A stretch of DNA of 54,596 nucleotides from a virus, in the IMG/VR virus record IMGVR_UViG_3300031951_000209, positions 1 to 54,596 of that record. The stretch is one strand, 5' to 3'. Each line of letters begins with the position of its first letter. Position 1 is the stretch's first letter. A model generated the notes under the pieces. That model did no database searches. It was given only the letters and a program-made list of their open reading frames with translations, and was not told the DNA's origin. Below are positions 6,633 through 14,296 of this stretch, in pieces. Both the position numbers and the translations under genes were made by a program.

Positions 6633-7316
6633 ATGGCTGGATTATTGACCCTGGGATCTGTACATATTGGTAACATTTTAGATGTATCTCCTAGGACAAT
6701 TAGAAGTATTGTTGAGCATGACGTAATTGCCGTAGAAAGCCTTAAAAAATTTAACAAACTATTGTCTGATTTAGAAATTGAGACAAATGCACATATTATA
6801 GAAATACCAAGTTGTGAAGAAATAAATGCAATTAATAATATAGTTCAAATATTATTAAATAATAAAAATGTATTAATACTATCTGATCAGGGAAATGCTG
6901 GTTTTCATGATCCAGGCAGTGGCTATGCCAATGTTGCACTAATGCACAATATAAAAGTAACCACCATCCCTGGACCTAACTCAGTAATAACTTCACTTGT
7001 TGTTTCAGGTATGGCACATGGTGGTTTTATATATGGTTGCTACCCTAAAGATAGTAATGAGAACAAAAAATTTCTTAATAAGTTTATAGATATTGATTAT
7101 CCAATAGTATTCTTATGTGTTCCAAGTAAAGTTGAGCAAGTCTTAAATGATACCCTGGAAGTTTTTGGTGAAGACACACATTGTATTTATGCTCAAGATC
7201 TTACAATGTCAACTGAAACAATTTTTAGATGTACAGTAAAAGAAATGCTTTTAAAATATTATAATAACGAACTCAACAGAGAATCCGTTATTATAATAAA
7301 TAGAACTGCTAATTAG
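6633..7316 (+). CDS. RsmI-like SAM-dependent methyltransferase (tetrapyrrole methylase fold)
   Basis: From the ATG at 6633 the 227-residue protein starts LLTLGSVHIGNILDVSPRTI, aligned with the VGTPIGNLxDxTxRA N-terminus of RsmI (16S rRNA C1402 2'-O-methyltransferase). It also has LILSDQGNAGFHDPGSGYA, matching the SDAGTPxISDPG SAM-site block, and IPGPNSVITSLVVSG, matching the PGPSA block. It lacks the C-terminal HTH-like part of full RsmI (about 285 residues). An in-frame ATG at 6546 would add 29 residues without homology. It is the sole plus-strand gene and ends 8 nt inside the convergent holin-like gene. Ribosome modification is the family role; another substrate is possible. Confidence 0.78.
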   Translation: MAGLLTLGSVHIGNILDVSPRTIRSIVEHDVIAVESLKKFNKLLSDLEIETNAHIIEIPSCEEINAINNIVQILLNNKNVLILSDQGNAGFHDPGSGYANVALMHNIKVTTIPGPNSVITSLVVSGMAHGGFIYGCYPKDSNENKKFLNKFIDIDYPIVFLCVPSKVEQVLNDTLEVFGEDTHCIYAQDLTMSTETIFRCTVKEMLLKYYNNELNRESVIIINRTAN

Positions 7317-7605
7317 ATTTTTTGTCTACTGGGCTAAAAGCACTGTTAATTTCTTCAATGCTTAATCTACCGTCATCAATAAATCCTCTTGCTAGTTTCT
7401 CAACTACTGTTGCTACTCCTAAACTTCCAGCAAGGATAATTGCTTTAACTGTATCAATACCTACCAATGCTCCAGCACCAATGATTCCTAATCCGTTGGC
7501 TGCAAATACAGCGATTATTCTAAAAAGAATATTCTTAATGCTGCTTACTGCACCCATTGCCTTATCATCATCTAACGCTACATCTAACTTATCTTTTTTC
7601 GCCAT
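7309..7605 (-). CDS. Small membrane protein, probable holin
   Basis: The 98-residue protein has a charged N-terminus (Lys/Asp, 1-24), two hydrophobic segments around residues 25-45 and 50-67 separated by a short Gly/Asp turn, and an amphipathic, charged C-terminus ending DKKSN. Size, topology and position beside a second membrane protein fit a class II-type holin. Gly-rich stretches (GLGIIGAGALVG) could mediate helix packing. The ribosome site is GGAGG 6-7 nt before ATG. No endolysin was recognised nearby, so the lysis role rests on topology only. Confidence 0.55.
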   Translation of the reverse strand: MAKKDKLDVALDDDKAMGAVSSIKNILFRIIAVFAANGLGIIGAGALVGIDTVKAIILAGSLGVATVVEKLARGFIDDGRLSIEEINSAFSPVDKKSN

Positions 7606-8028
7606 TTATTCTTCTCCTCCTTCCCTTATTCCCATGGTAATTAACCATAAGAACAAAACCAGTATGATTGAATACCCAACTATAGTTTTAGCACTACCTT
7701 CAAGAACAAGCCATGCTGCGAACATACCTAGTAATGTCCACAATTGATTTAGTGTTTCAATAAATGCTTTTACTAGCCATGCCCAAAACAATGTTATTAA
7801 TATCCATACTTTTTTGCATATAAATACAATTGCATTCTTTATAGAGTTAACTATCCATGCAACCACTTGATATGCTTCTTTTACTATCTTCGAAACAAGA
7901 TTAAGAACATATTTGATTACCGCCCAAACCTTGCTTAATACAAACTTAACTAGGTTTATTGGTAACATGACTACGAACTTAACTGCTTTGAAGATAAACT
8001 TAAAAGGTTTTAATATTGCCTTTATCAT
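7606..8028 (-). CDS. Membrane-associated protein of unknown function, lysis candidate
   Basis: The 140-residue protein is very rich in Val/Ile/Phe/Trp with regularly spaced Lys: its first 80 residues (IKAILKPFKFIFKAVKF and onwards) look like repeated amphipathic helices that would lie on a membrane, followed by two probable transmembrane helices at about 70-90 and 97-130 and an acidic REGGEE end. It ends directly before the holin-like gene and has AAGGAGG upstream of its ATG. It could be a second holin, a pinholin or a membrane anchor; I cannot choose. Confidence 0.55.
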   Translation of the reverse strand: MIKAILKPFKFIFKAVKFVVMLPINLVKFVLSKVWAVIKYVLNLVSKIVKEAYQVVAWIVNSIKNAIVFICKKVWILITLFWAWLVKAFIETLNQLWTLLGMFAAWLVLEGSAKTIVGYSIILVLFLWLITMGIREGGEE

Positions 8029-9602
8029 TTTATCCTCCTTATATTTCTTTTGATTTTAACCTTTGGTCTTCTCTTTATTTTTATTTTTTTCTTAGGCTTG
8101 ACCTTTGGTTTTCTTCTTGCTTCTCCACCAGATGAGGCCTCAAATTCATTTCTTCTTTGAGGATCTGAACCCTTACCGCTTGGTCCTGAGCCACCTGGTC
8201 CTGAACCACTTGGTGCAGATGGTGCACTTGGTGGAATTGATGTTACTGCAGCCATTGTTGCAATTTGACTTGCTACAACTGCTGCAACAACAACATCTTG
8301 TGAATCTTCTCTTTCTTCTTCTGTCATGTCAGCACCCAATTGACCAAGTGCTTCTATAACTTGGCCAGGGTCTGACAGTAACTCTCCTACTAGGGCTGCA
8401 GGATCTGCCAATTGTTCAAATATAACAACAACGCCTGCTTCTAAAACAACACCTTCTTTATATTCAATTTCTTGATTAGGATCTAATTCTTCTAAAAATT
8501 CTATTAATTGTTCAGTATTTAATTCTTCAACTAAATCTGCTACTGGCATTGCTTCATCTACTGCATAATTTTCTTGTAATAAATCTGCAATGTTTGATAA
8601 CTGTTCAGTAGAAATTTCTTCATTGTTAACCAATAAATCATCAATTGCATTATTGACTTGTTCCTCAACTGGTATAATTTCTTCTGAAGGAGTTGGTTCT
8701 TGTGAAGGTTCGATTACAGATTCTGGTTGTGGCTCTTCTGTCACTTCTGGTTCTGGTTCCTGTGTCACTACTGGTTCTGGTTCGACAATTGGCTCAGGGG
8801 TTTGAGTTGGTTGAACTGGATCAGGATCTTGAGTCTGAGTTGGACTAGGTTCAGGTGTTGGAGTTGGGGTGGGTGTAGGAGTTATGGTTTCCGTAGGTGT
8901 AGGCGTTGGGGTTGGAGTAGGTGTTGGGGTTGGAGTAGGTGTTGGGGTTGGAGTAGGTGTTGGGGTTGCTGTAGGACTTGGTGTTGGACTTGGAGCAGGT
9001 GGCTGAGTAATAGTTTGAACACTTAATGGTTGAATAGGGCCATTTTGTGTGTATCTAGCACCATATCTAGCGTTAGCAGGTGCATTAGCACTTACTTCAT
9101 AAGTTGGTGTCCATGTGTAATTTATTGGATTTACTTCTGCTAACATTCTTATATAAATTGGATTTCCAGAACTCTGTCCCCATACCATTACCTTCCAATC
9201 TACACATATAGAAGTTGCCGTAGATCCATATCTAACATATAAATTATTTCCATAACCCCATCCTGGACTCCATCCACCTGCTGCACTATTTGGAAATGCA
9301 TGATAATCAAAAGATCCAATTGATATAGATGGGGTTGCAGGGTAATCCCAAAATGTATAATCTCCTGCACCAAATGTAATAGTTCCTTTTGGACTTACAT
9401 AAATATTGTTTGTGTAAACTGTGTCTCCCCATTTAAGAGGGGTATTCAAGTTCATTAAAAAGGCTTGATCTCCACCGTTTACCTGATAGGTATCACAAGG
9501 TGCTGCCTCTGCATGAGCCTGCTGTGGCGTGCAGGAAAGAAGTAGTATTGTTGCTACTACAAAGACAAAGATTGCTCTGCGAAGAGTCCTAAAAGCGTTA
9601 AT
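8025..9602 (-). CDS. Secreted Pro-Thr-repeat protein with basic tail (AUU start proposed)
   Basis: I extend this gene upstream from the first ATG (9455) to an ATT at 9602, giving 525 residues: the frame is open there, encodes a convincing signal peptide (RTLRR, a 14-residue hydrophobic core, LLLSC lipobox-like site, then AHA), has no ATG/GTG/TTG before 9455, is closed by a stop directly upstream of the ATT, and has GGGGGT 9 nt before it. After the signal come a beta-rich domain (about 50-195), a Pro-Thr dipeptide tract (201-256), a Pro/Glu-rich segment, acidic helical repeats (EELDPNQEIE and similar) and a C-terminus of about 30 residues made almost wholly of Lys/Arg/Ile/Val. The layout suggests a cell-wall or surface protein; function unknown. 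Confidence 0.7.
   Translation of the reverse strand: MNAFRTLRRAIFVFVVATILLLSCTPQQAHAEAAPCDTYQVNGGDQAFLMNLNTPLKWGDTVYTNNIYVSPKGTITFGAGDYTFWDYPATPSISIGSFDYHAFPNSAAGGWSPGWGYGNNLYVRYGSTATSICVDWKVMVWGQSSGNPIYIRMLAEVNPINYTWTPTYEVSANAPANARYGARYTQNGPIQPLSVQTITQPPAPSPTPSPTATPTPTPTPTPTPTPTPTPTPTPTPTETITPTPTPTPTPEPSPTQTQDPDPVQPTQTPEPIVEPEPVVTQEPEPEVTEEPQPESVIEPSQEPTPSEEIIPVEEQVNNAIDDLLVNNEEISTEQLSNIADLLQENYAVDEAMPVADLVEELNTEQLIEFLEELDPNQEIEYKEGVVLEAGVVVIFEQLADPAALVGELLSDPGQVIEALGQLGADMTEEEREDSQDVVVAAVVASQIATMAAVTSIPPSAPSAPSGSGPGGSGPSGKGSDPQRRNEFEASSGGEARRKPKVKPKKKIKIKRRPKVKIKRNIRRIK
8899..8970. repeat. 18-bp tandem repeat, about 4 copies, encoding Pro-Thr
   Basis: The unit GTAGGTGTTGGGGTTGGA occurs twice exactly (8917-8934, 8935-8952) and with 1-2 changes on each side (8899-8916, 8953-8970). 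On the coding strand each unit gives three Pro-Thr pairs. The plus strand is rich in GG/GGGG runs. Copy number is likely to vary by slippage. Confidence 0.85.
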
Positions 9603-9611
9603 TTAATAACT

Positions 9612-9617
9612 ACCCCC
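9612..9617 (-). promoter_or_regulatory. Ribosome binding site supporting the ATT start at 9602
   Basis: Minus-strand GGGGGT can pair with the anti-SD core ACCUCC using a single G-U pair and lies 9 nt before the proposed ATT start. No comparable site precedes the first in-frame ATG at 9455. Confidence 0.45.
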
Positions 9618-9633
9618 AATAAGAGATAGTATA

Positions 9634-9642
9634 ATTATAACA
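9634..9642 (-). promoter_or_regulatory. Extended -10 promoter (TGT-TATAAT)
   Basis: Minus strand TGTTATAAT in the gap after the terminase large subunit gene (stop at 9649). The start point would be near 9627, leaving about 25 nt of leader with the GGGGGT ribosome site. It would drive the secreted protein and the two membrane proteins as a late lysis/host-contact unit. Confidence 0.5.
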
Positions 9643-9648
9643 TTTTTT

Positions 9649-11433
9649 TCAAATTAGTTTAAACTGCTCTAGATATTCTAGTGCTTCTTTAGGTGGCTCT
9701 GGTCTAATTACATTATTATTAACAAACACATCTTTATACTTATCTTGCTTTGGTCTATCTGCAAATGTATGAACCTCTACCTCTAAATTAATATCTTTGG
9801 GTGTATTAGCAATTGCACCAAATATAGCACCACAAACTGCGTCTGCTAAGTCTTTAGATTTTTTACGAGGATGATCTACCTTATCATTTTTCATAATTTT
9901 TAGTTCAGTTAATTCTTCAAACAATAATTCAATTGATGGCATAACAAGTCTTTCTTCATATACAAGCATTGCCATGTCTTCATAATGTTTTTTAGCAACA
10001 GATACGGTATCTGTTTTCATTCCAACTGCTTTTAATTCATTTTGAATATCAAATGATTGCCAACGATCAAACGTTACTAAACCTATATTAAATCCATTTC
10101 TTCTTAAGTTTTGAATCCATTGCTTTACTTCTGATAGGTTTACTGGACCTTCTGTTTTAGGTTCCCACCAAACCACTGCATCTACAACAACAATTGGAGA
10201 TACCTGCTCATAGTCTTTTATAACTTGAACGTTTACCCATTTTTCAACATGAGCAATTGCTACAGCACACTTGTCATGTTTTTGGGCTAAGTCAGCATGA
10301 ACATAATATGTTTTATCTGGATCAGGTTTAAATGCTTCATCAAATCTCTTAAAGTTATCTATAGGATTTCTACCAGTCATACAGGCTCTAACTTTGTCTG
10401 CCTGCTTAAAAAATGCATCTGAAGCATATGTAGGAACACATGCAAAACGCATCATTGCATCACCAAGATCTGTATAAAATGCTAATTTAAAATCATCAAT
10501 TTTTCTAGTTGGGTTTACTTCCCAGGTAGGTCTTTTCAATGCAAATACTCCAGGATATTTATAAGAAACAATCTCGTCCTCTTCCCACGAAATATCAAAC
10601 GTGTTGCCTACTTCATTTTCTGGCAATGCTGGATTTAAAATAAATCTATGAGTTTTTTCAATAACATCTTTTTCTAAAATAACATCATCATATCTTTGTG
10701 ATATAAAGTCTCCAACATATCTTGGAAATGATAATAATACTACCTTTCCTAAATCTGGAAAGCGAGAATCTACTGATCCACGAAATGCTTTATAAATATT
10801 TTCTGCTGTCTTTCCTTGTTCGTTACCAGTTCCAACTTCTGAAGCAAAGCCAGAAATTTCATCAAGCACTGCAAGTAAAAGGTTTAAACCTTCGTGTGAT
10901 TCTCTTTCCGAATGTCCAGAATAAACTGTAATTGATTTATTAAATTCTATACTATCTGCTTTTGCGTAAAACTTTCCTACAAACCACGGAGATTTTTCAA
11001 TCTTAGTTTTAAAACCTTTAAAGAAAACGTTCTTGGCTTGTTGTGCGTTAATAGCAACGTTAATTAAATCAATAGCATCACCTGATGGTTTACCAAAATA
11101 TTTAGCAGGATCCTTTAAACAAAGCAACTTATAAACAATATAACAACAAGCAACAGTAGATGTAAAGTCTTTTCCACTACCTTTTCCTAACTGGAGAATA
11201 ATTTCATTCTTAGTATATTTATTATAATACTCTGTACCTTCTTTTTCACCTAAAAGTTCTATCAGTTCTTCTTTTTTATAAATTTGACTCATAGCCTCAA
11301 CTATGTCATATTGAATTTTTGATAACCCAGGTTGTCCTAAATAATCTTCATGTTCAATAAATGTTTTAGCATCTACTGGAATTTCTTCAAATGGATTATC
11401 TTTTAATACTTCTAAAAAATCATCAAACATCAT
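9649..11433 (-). CDS. terL: Terminase large subunit
   Basis: The 594-residue protein has the two-domain layout of phage packaging motors: an ATPase with Walker A GKGSGKD (83-89) and Walker B LLLAVLDE (Asp191-Glu192), and a C-terminal RNase H-like nuclease with Asp381 (VHADLAQ), Asp456 (VTFDRWQ) and Asp528/Asp531 (SKDLADAV). It packages concatemeric DNA into proheads. I use the ATG at 11433, overlapping the small subunit stop by 11 nt; a TTG at 11466 would add 11 residues but lacks a ribosome site. The gene lies about 38 kb from the portal in this map. Confidence 0.92.
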   Translation of the reverse strand: MMFDDFLEVLKDNPFEEIPVDAKTFIEHEDYLGQPGLSKIQYDIVEAMSQIYKKEELIELLGEKEGTEYYNKYTKNEIILQLGKGSGKDFTSTVACCYIVYKLLCLKDPAKYFGKPSGDAIDLINVAINAQQAKNVFFKGFKTKIEKSPWFVGKFYAKADSIEFNKSITVYSGHSERESHEGLNLLLAVLDEISGFASEVGTGNEQGKTAENIYKAFRGSVDSRFPDLGKVVLLSFPRYVGDFISQRYDDVILEKDVIEKTHRFILNPALPENEVGNTFDISWEEDEIVSYKYPGVFALKRPTWEVNPTRKIDDFKLAFYTDLGDAMMRFACVPTYASDAFFKQADKVRACMTGRNPIDNFKRFDEAFKPDPDKTYYVHADLAQKHDKCAVAIAHVEKWVNVQVIKDYEQVSPIVVVDAVVWWEPKTEGPVNLSEVKQWIQNLRRNGFNIGLVTFDRWQSFDIQNELKAVGMKTDTVSVAKKHYEDMAMLVYEERLVMPSIELLFEELTELKIMKNDKVDHPRKKSKDLADAVCGAIFGAIANTPKDINLEVEVHTFADRPKQDKYKDVFVNNNVIRPEPPKEALEYLEQFKLI

Positions 11434-11956
11434 GGACAACTGTAACCACTTCGCTTTCTTTGGCAATACTTGAAAGTCGTCTCATGATTTCATCACGAAC
11501 TTGTGGATACTCAGAAGCAACATCTTTTAATATGTTCATAAGAACTTCTTGTTTTCTTTCTATCTGAACCATTTCTTCTGCCAATTCCTTGTTTTCTAAA
11601 AGACCTGCTTTTTGTAACATATCTATTCTTCTAGATTCAATATCTAATACAAGTTTAATACCCTGACTTTTAGCATTAAGGTTGGCTGTAGTAGTTGCAT
11701 CTTCAATAACTTCATATGCTTTTGTTATTAATTTACTATAATGTGTATCAGCAGCAACTAAGGCTTCCTTTGCTCTAGCACGAATAGCATCATTAGCGGA
11801 AGCCATAACCTTCCACTCATTAATTAAACTAACTACTTGTTGTCTTGGTATTGCAAGTTGCTTAGATATCCTTGTAGGATCGCTTCCTTTTAAATATTCT
11901 TCAACAACTTTATTTACCTGATCTAAATGCTGAACTAGGTCTTGCTCAGTTGACAT
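11423..11956 (-). CDS. terS: Terminase small subunit (putative)
   Basis: The 177-residue protein has an N-terminal helix-turn-helix (GSDPTRISKQLAIPRQQVV, about 23-41) and then long helices with Glu/Lys/Leu periodicity suited to oligomerisation, the usual small terminase layout. It lies directly upstream of terL. I choose the ATG at 11956: AAAGGA is about 7 nt upstream, and the longer frame to 12040 only covers the end of the SGNH-like gene. It should recognise the packaging site and regulate TerL. Confidence 0.75.
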   Translation of the reverse strand: MSTEQDLVQHLDQVNKVVEEYLKGSDPTRISKQLAIPRQQVVSLINEWKVMASANDAIRARAKEALVAADTHYSKLITKAYEVIEDATTTANLNAKSQGIKLVLDIESRRIDMLQKAGLLENKELAEEMVQIERKQEVLMNILKDVASEYPQVRDEIMRRLSSIAKESEVVTVVHDV

Positions 11957-13004
11957 CAGTTTTTCCTTTATATATGTTATACAACATTTTAGCCCAAACA
12001 TAGTGAAACGCTGTGCCGTAATGTCTGCCATCTCTGGCAATCATAGTATACTTATCGTCTTTGTGACTTTCTGTATAGTTAAATACTCCCTCTTCAATTT
12101 CTTGCATTTGTTCTATATCTGTAGTAACAATATAATTATCTAAATTACATAGTCTAAAGAATGCATCTGTTCCTCTAACATAGGAAAACAAATACAATTT
12201 TATATTGTTTGATTTGCAATATACTTCTAAAAACATTAGATATTGATACATATAGATATACAAAGTATGAACAAATACTGACAACGTAGTATCCTGCTTT
12301 ACAATAGAGTGTCTATAGTTGTCATTTAGTGCATAGAATGTATCTCCTGGTCCCATAGGTTTATCAAATTCTGCCGTACTGTCTGAATTTAATGCATAGA
12401 ACCTATTTAAATCTGGCAAATCTAAAAATATTTCATCTGGATTGCCATACTTATCTATATACTTAAAGGTACTTGCAACAATATCAAATATACTTTTTCC
12501 TGGAGTGCCAATGTTGTAATAACCAGAGACCTTTTCATTTTCCGATATCATCTTATATAATAAATAAGACCAAGTCTCATTTGTATATAGTCCTTGTCCA
12601 TAAGTTACTGAACAACCATTAAAAAGAATATGCTTTCCTTCATGATCTTTTTTAAATTCATCTGCTCTAAAACCCTGTCTGTTAGGAACAAAATCATCTT
12701 CTGGAAAATCAACCCATAGTTGACTATCATCTAATTTTTTAGAATCTCTGTACAATCCTTCAATTAAATTATTCCATCCAGTCAACTGTCTTGAAAATGG
12801 AAGTTCTACCTTTTCGTTTTGTAGCAAAGTTTTATAACTTTGTTTAGCAGTTTTTGTAAACTCACTATTGAGGGTTTCATATAAATTAACCCCATCTTGT
12901 TTTGGTAAAGGTTGATAATTTCTATTTTTTTCATTATAATTAAATAGATTATCGTACATTTCTTCTTCTGTTCTTATTTCATTAGGGTCAAACTGATCTT
13001 TCAT
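11946..13004 (-). CDS. SGNH/GDSL-like hydrolase
   Basis: The 352-residue protein carries the SGNH blocks in order: block I as GCSVTYGQG (130-138, Ser132 nucleophile), an NIGTPGKS block (164-171) and a C-terminal DGRHYG (325-330) with the Asp/His pair. The first 120 residues are an extra, charged domain. No signal peptide is visible. SGNH family members remove acyl groups from sugars or lipids or act as transferases; the position before the terminase genes is unusual. It could modify a virion sugar or be a structural esterase. The 3' end overlaps the small terminase start by 11 nt. Confidence 0.65.
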   Translation of the reverse strand: MKDQFDPNEIRTEEEMYDNLFNYNEKNRNYQPLPKQDGVNLYETLNSEFTKTAKQSYKTLLQNEKVELPFSRQLTGWNNLIEGLYRDSKKLDDSQLWVDFPEDDFVPNRQGFRADEFKKDHEGKHILFNGCSVTYGQGLYTNETWSYLLYKMISENEKVSGYYNIGTPGKSIFDIVASTFKYIDKYGNPDEIFLDLPDLNRFYALNSDSTAEFDKPMGPGDTFYALNDNYRHSIVKQDTTLSVFVHTLYIYMYQYLMFLEVYCKSNNIKLYLFSYVRGTDAFFRLCNLDNYIVTTDIEQMQEIEEGVFNYTESHKDDKYTMIARDGRHYGTAFHYVWAKMLYNIYKGKTDVN

Positions 13005-13005
13005 T

Positions 13006-13281
13006 TTATAACTCCTCCTTGTTGTAAACCTTTGAAACCTTTAATAAAATTAAATATCCAATCAAGTCATCCAAATCATTGTCTCCATAAAATTCAGACC
13101 CTCTGGATATTCTTGACAACTTGTCATCAATTCTTATTTTTATTTGTTCATCTGAACTTCCTTTAGAAAATATTCTAATAGGATCAAGTGCGGAATCGCC
13201 ATATGATTTATTTTTTTCAATAAGCATAGTCTTTATATTATCGCAAATATTAGCAATGGTGTGCTGAGTTGTTGTAGTCAT
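13006..13281 (-). CDS. Nmad1/DUF1599-like small protein
   Basis: The 91-residue protein has the sequence layout of the nucleotide-modification-associated domain 1 / DUF1599 group: KNKSYGDSALDPIRIFS, RIDDKLSRI and DDLIGYLILL. Members sit in phage gene neighbourhoods tied to modified nucleotides and are thought to have an all-alpha NTP-PPase-like fold. The acidic residues in DDK and DLDDLIG could bind metal. It begins in an ATGA overlap with the small HTH gene upstream. Confidence 0.65.
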   Translation of the reverse strand: MTTTTQHTIANICDNIKTMLIEKNKSYGDSALDPIRIFSKGSSDEQIKIRIDDKLSRISRGSEFYGDNDLDDLIGYLILLKVSKVYNKEEL

Positions 13282-13436
13282 CTTTTTGATTTCCTCAATC
13301 CAAATTTAGCCAAATACACGTATACTGTCTCGACACTACAGCCACATTCTTTAGCAATTTCTTCTGGTGACTTTCTATCCATAAGATATCTCTTACGCAT
13401 AAAAACTTCACTAGTATACATTTTACCAGAAGCCAT
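13278..13436 (-). CDS. Small helix-turn-helix protein (52 aa)
   Basis: A short frame that fills the gap between the RuvC-like and Nmad1-like genes. The 52-residue, strongly basic protein is almost entirely one HTH: RKSPEEIAKECGCSVETVYV (21-40) followed by YLAKFGLRKSKR. It ends in an ATGA overlap with the next start, so it is surely translated with its neighbours. It may be a DNA-binding regulator or a resolvase partner. Confidence 0.8.
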   Translation of the reverse strand: MASGKMYTSEVFMRKRYLMDRKSPEEIAKECGCSVETVYVYLAKFGLRKSKR

Positions 13437-13437
13437 G

Positions 13438-14025
13438 TTAAACCTCGACTCTCATGGCTTTTTGCCAGTTATTTATAGCCCAATGGCCTATAGCACAAGC
13501 ATCAGCAACATCGTTATCATTTATATTTTTATCATATATTGTATTAACAAACCTTATAGTTCTTTCTTTTCTTAAGTTTCTTTCATATGTTTTATACCAA
13601 GACTCTGATTTGCCAGGGTTTTTATTTACAATTAATACTCTTTCTTCTTTTGATATCTTCTTATTACCTATAAAGTTTTGCCATGTAATTGGTGAGACTG
13701 ATCCAACTGTTGATACCCCGCAAATCTTCAAGGCACCAATGATAGCACCCTGTACAAGGGCCAGGTCAGCAGCAGTTTTTGGACTATTCATAAATACTGT
13801 ATGCTCTATAACTACAGCATCTATATCATATAAATCAAACAAGGCCTGAGTTTTTATACAAGCGTCTCCAACCTTTTCATAATTTGTGTTTCCAGTAAAA
13901 TTAATTTTTCCAAAAAATCCAAGTTGTTTATTATTATAAACAGAAAAAGCCAAACTATTTGTACTTGCATCTATTGCACAAATATTATTAGGCATCATTT
14001 CAATGCCCCACTTATTCTTTGTCAT
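13438..14025 (-). CDS. RuvC-like Holliday junction resolvase
   Basis: The 195-residue protein has an RNase H-like RuvC core: Asp19 in CAIDASTNSLAFS, Glu74 in VVIEHTVF, a TAADLALVQGAIIGAL helix, and Asp172/Asp175 in NDVADACAIGHWA. These four acids match the RuvC catalytic set. It should cut branched DNA before packaging, which fits its place between recombination and terminase genes. GAGGA lies 9 nt before the ATG at 14025; a second ATG pair at 13998/13995 is possible. Confidence 0.82.
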   Translation of the reverse strand: MTKNKWGIEMMPNNICAIDASTNSLAFSVYNNKQLGFFGKINFTGNTNYEKVGDACIKTQALFDLYDIDAVVIEHTVFMNSPKTAADLALVQGAIIGALKICGVSTVGSVSPITWQNFIGNKKISKEERVLIVNKNPGKSESWYKTYERNLRKERTIRFVNTIYDKNINDNDVADACAIGHWAINNWQKAMRVEV

Positions 14026-14296
14026 TAATAATAATCCTCATTTTTTTTAAAGCCTTAACAACTTCTACTGGATTAATTAAACAAAACGTACAAATTGGTT
14101 CATCATTATATATTGATAAATCATTGCCACAGTTTTTGCACTTTCTAGTTTTACCAATTCTTTTTTGTCTGCGTGATATGACATATCTTTCAGCAATCTT
14201 TTCTTTAGTTGCAGCATCCCTGCATTCTTCAGAACAATAAATCTGATATGTTACTTTTGCTTTAAACTTATCTTCACACCACTTACAGTTCTTCAC
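14012..14296 (-). CDS. Double zinc-finger small protein
   Basis: The 94-residue protein starts with GTG (GGAG 7 nt upstream) and has two four-Cys sites: Cys4/Cys7 with Cys21/Cys25 (CKWC...CSEEC, an FCS/TRASH-like knuckle) and Cys53/Cys56 with Cys69/Cys72 (CKNC...CTFC). Between them is a basic stretch (SRRQKRIGKTRK). It probably binds DNA or RNA, and lies between the exonuclease and resolvase with short overlaps, so it may assist recombination. Confidence 0.7.
   Translation of the reverse strand: MKNCKWCEDKFKAKVTYQIYCSEECRDAATKEKIAERYVISRRQKRIGKTRKCKNCGNDLSIYNDEPICTFCLINPVEVVKALKKMRIIINDKE

Noticed and set aside
7322-7747. Plus-strand frame of 141 codons after the methyltransferase gene
   Set aside because: Shadow of the two membrane-protein genes, which have strong ribosome sites and coherent topology on the minus strand.
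8899-8970. CRISPR-like repeat array
   Set aside because: Repeats are directly adjacent with no spacers and lie in frame in a Pro-Thr coding tract.
11434-11466. TTG at 11466 as start of the large terminase
   Set aside because: No ribosome site; adds 11 residues lying wholly inside the small terminase gene. The ATG at 11433 gives the same 11-nt overlap style as the small terminase start.
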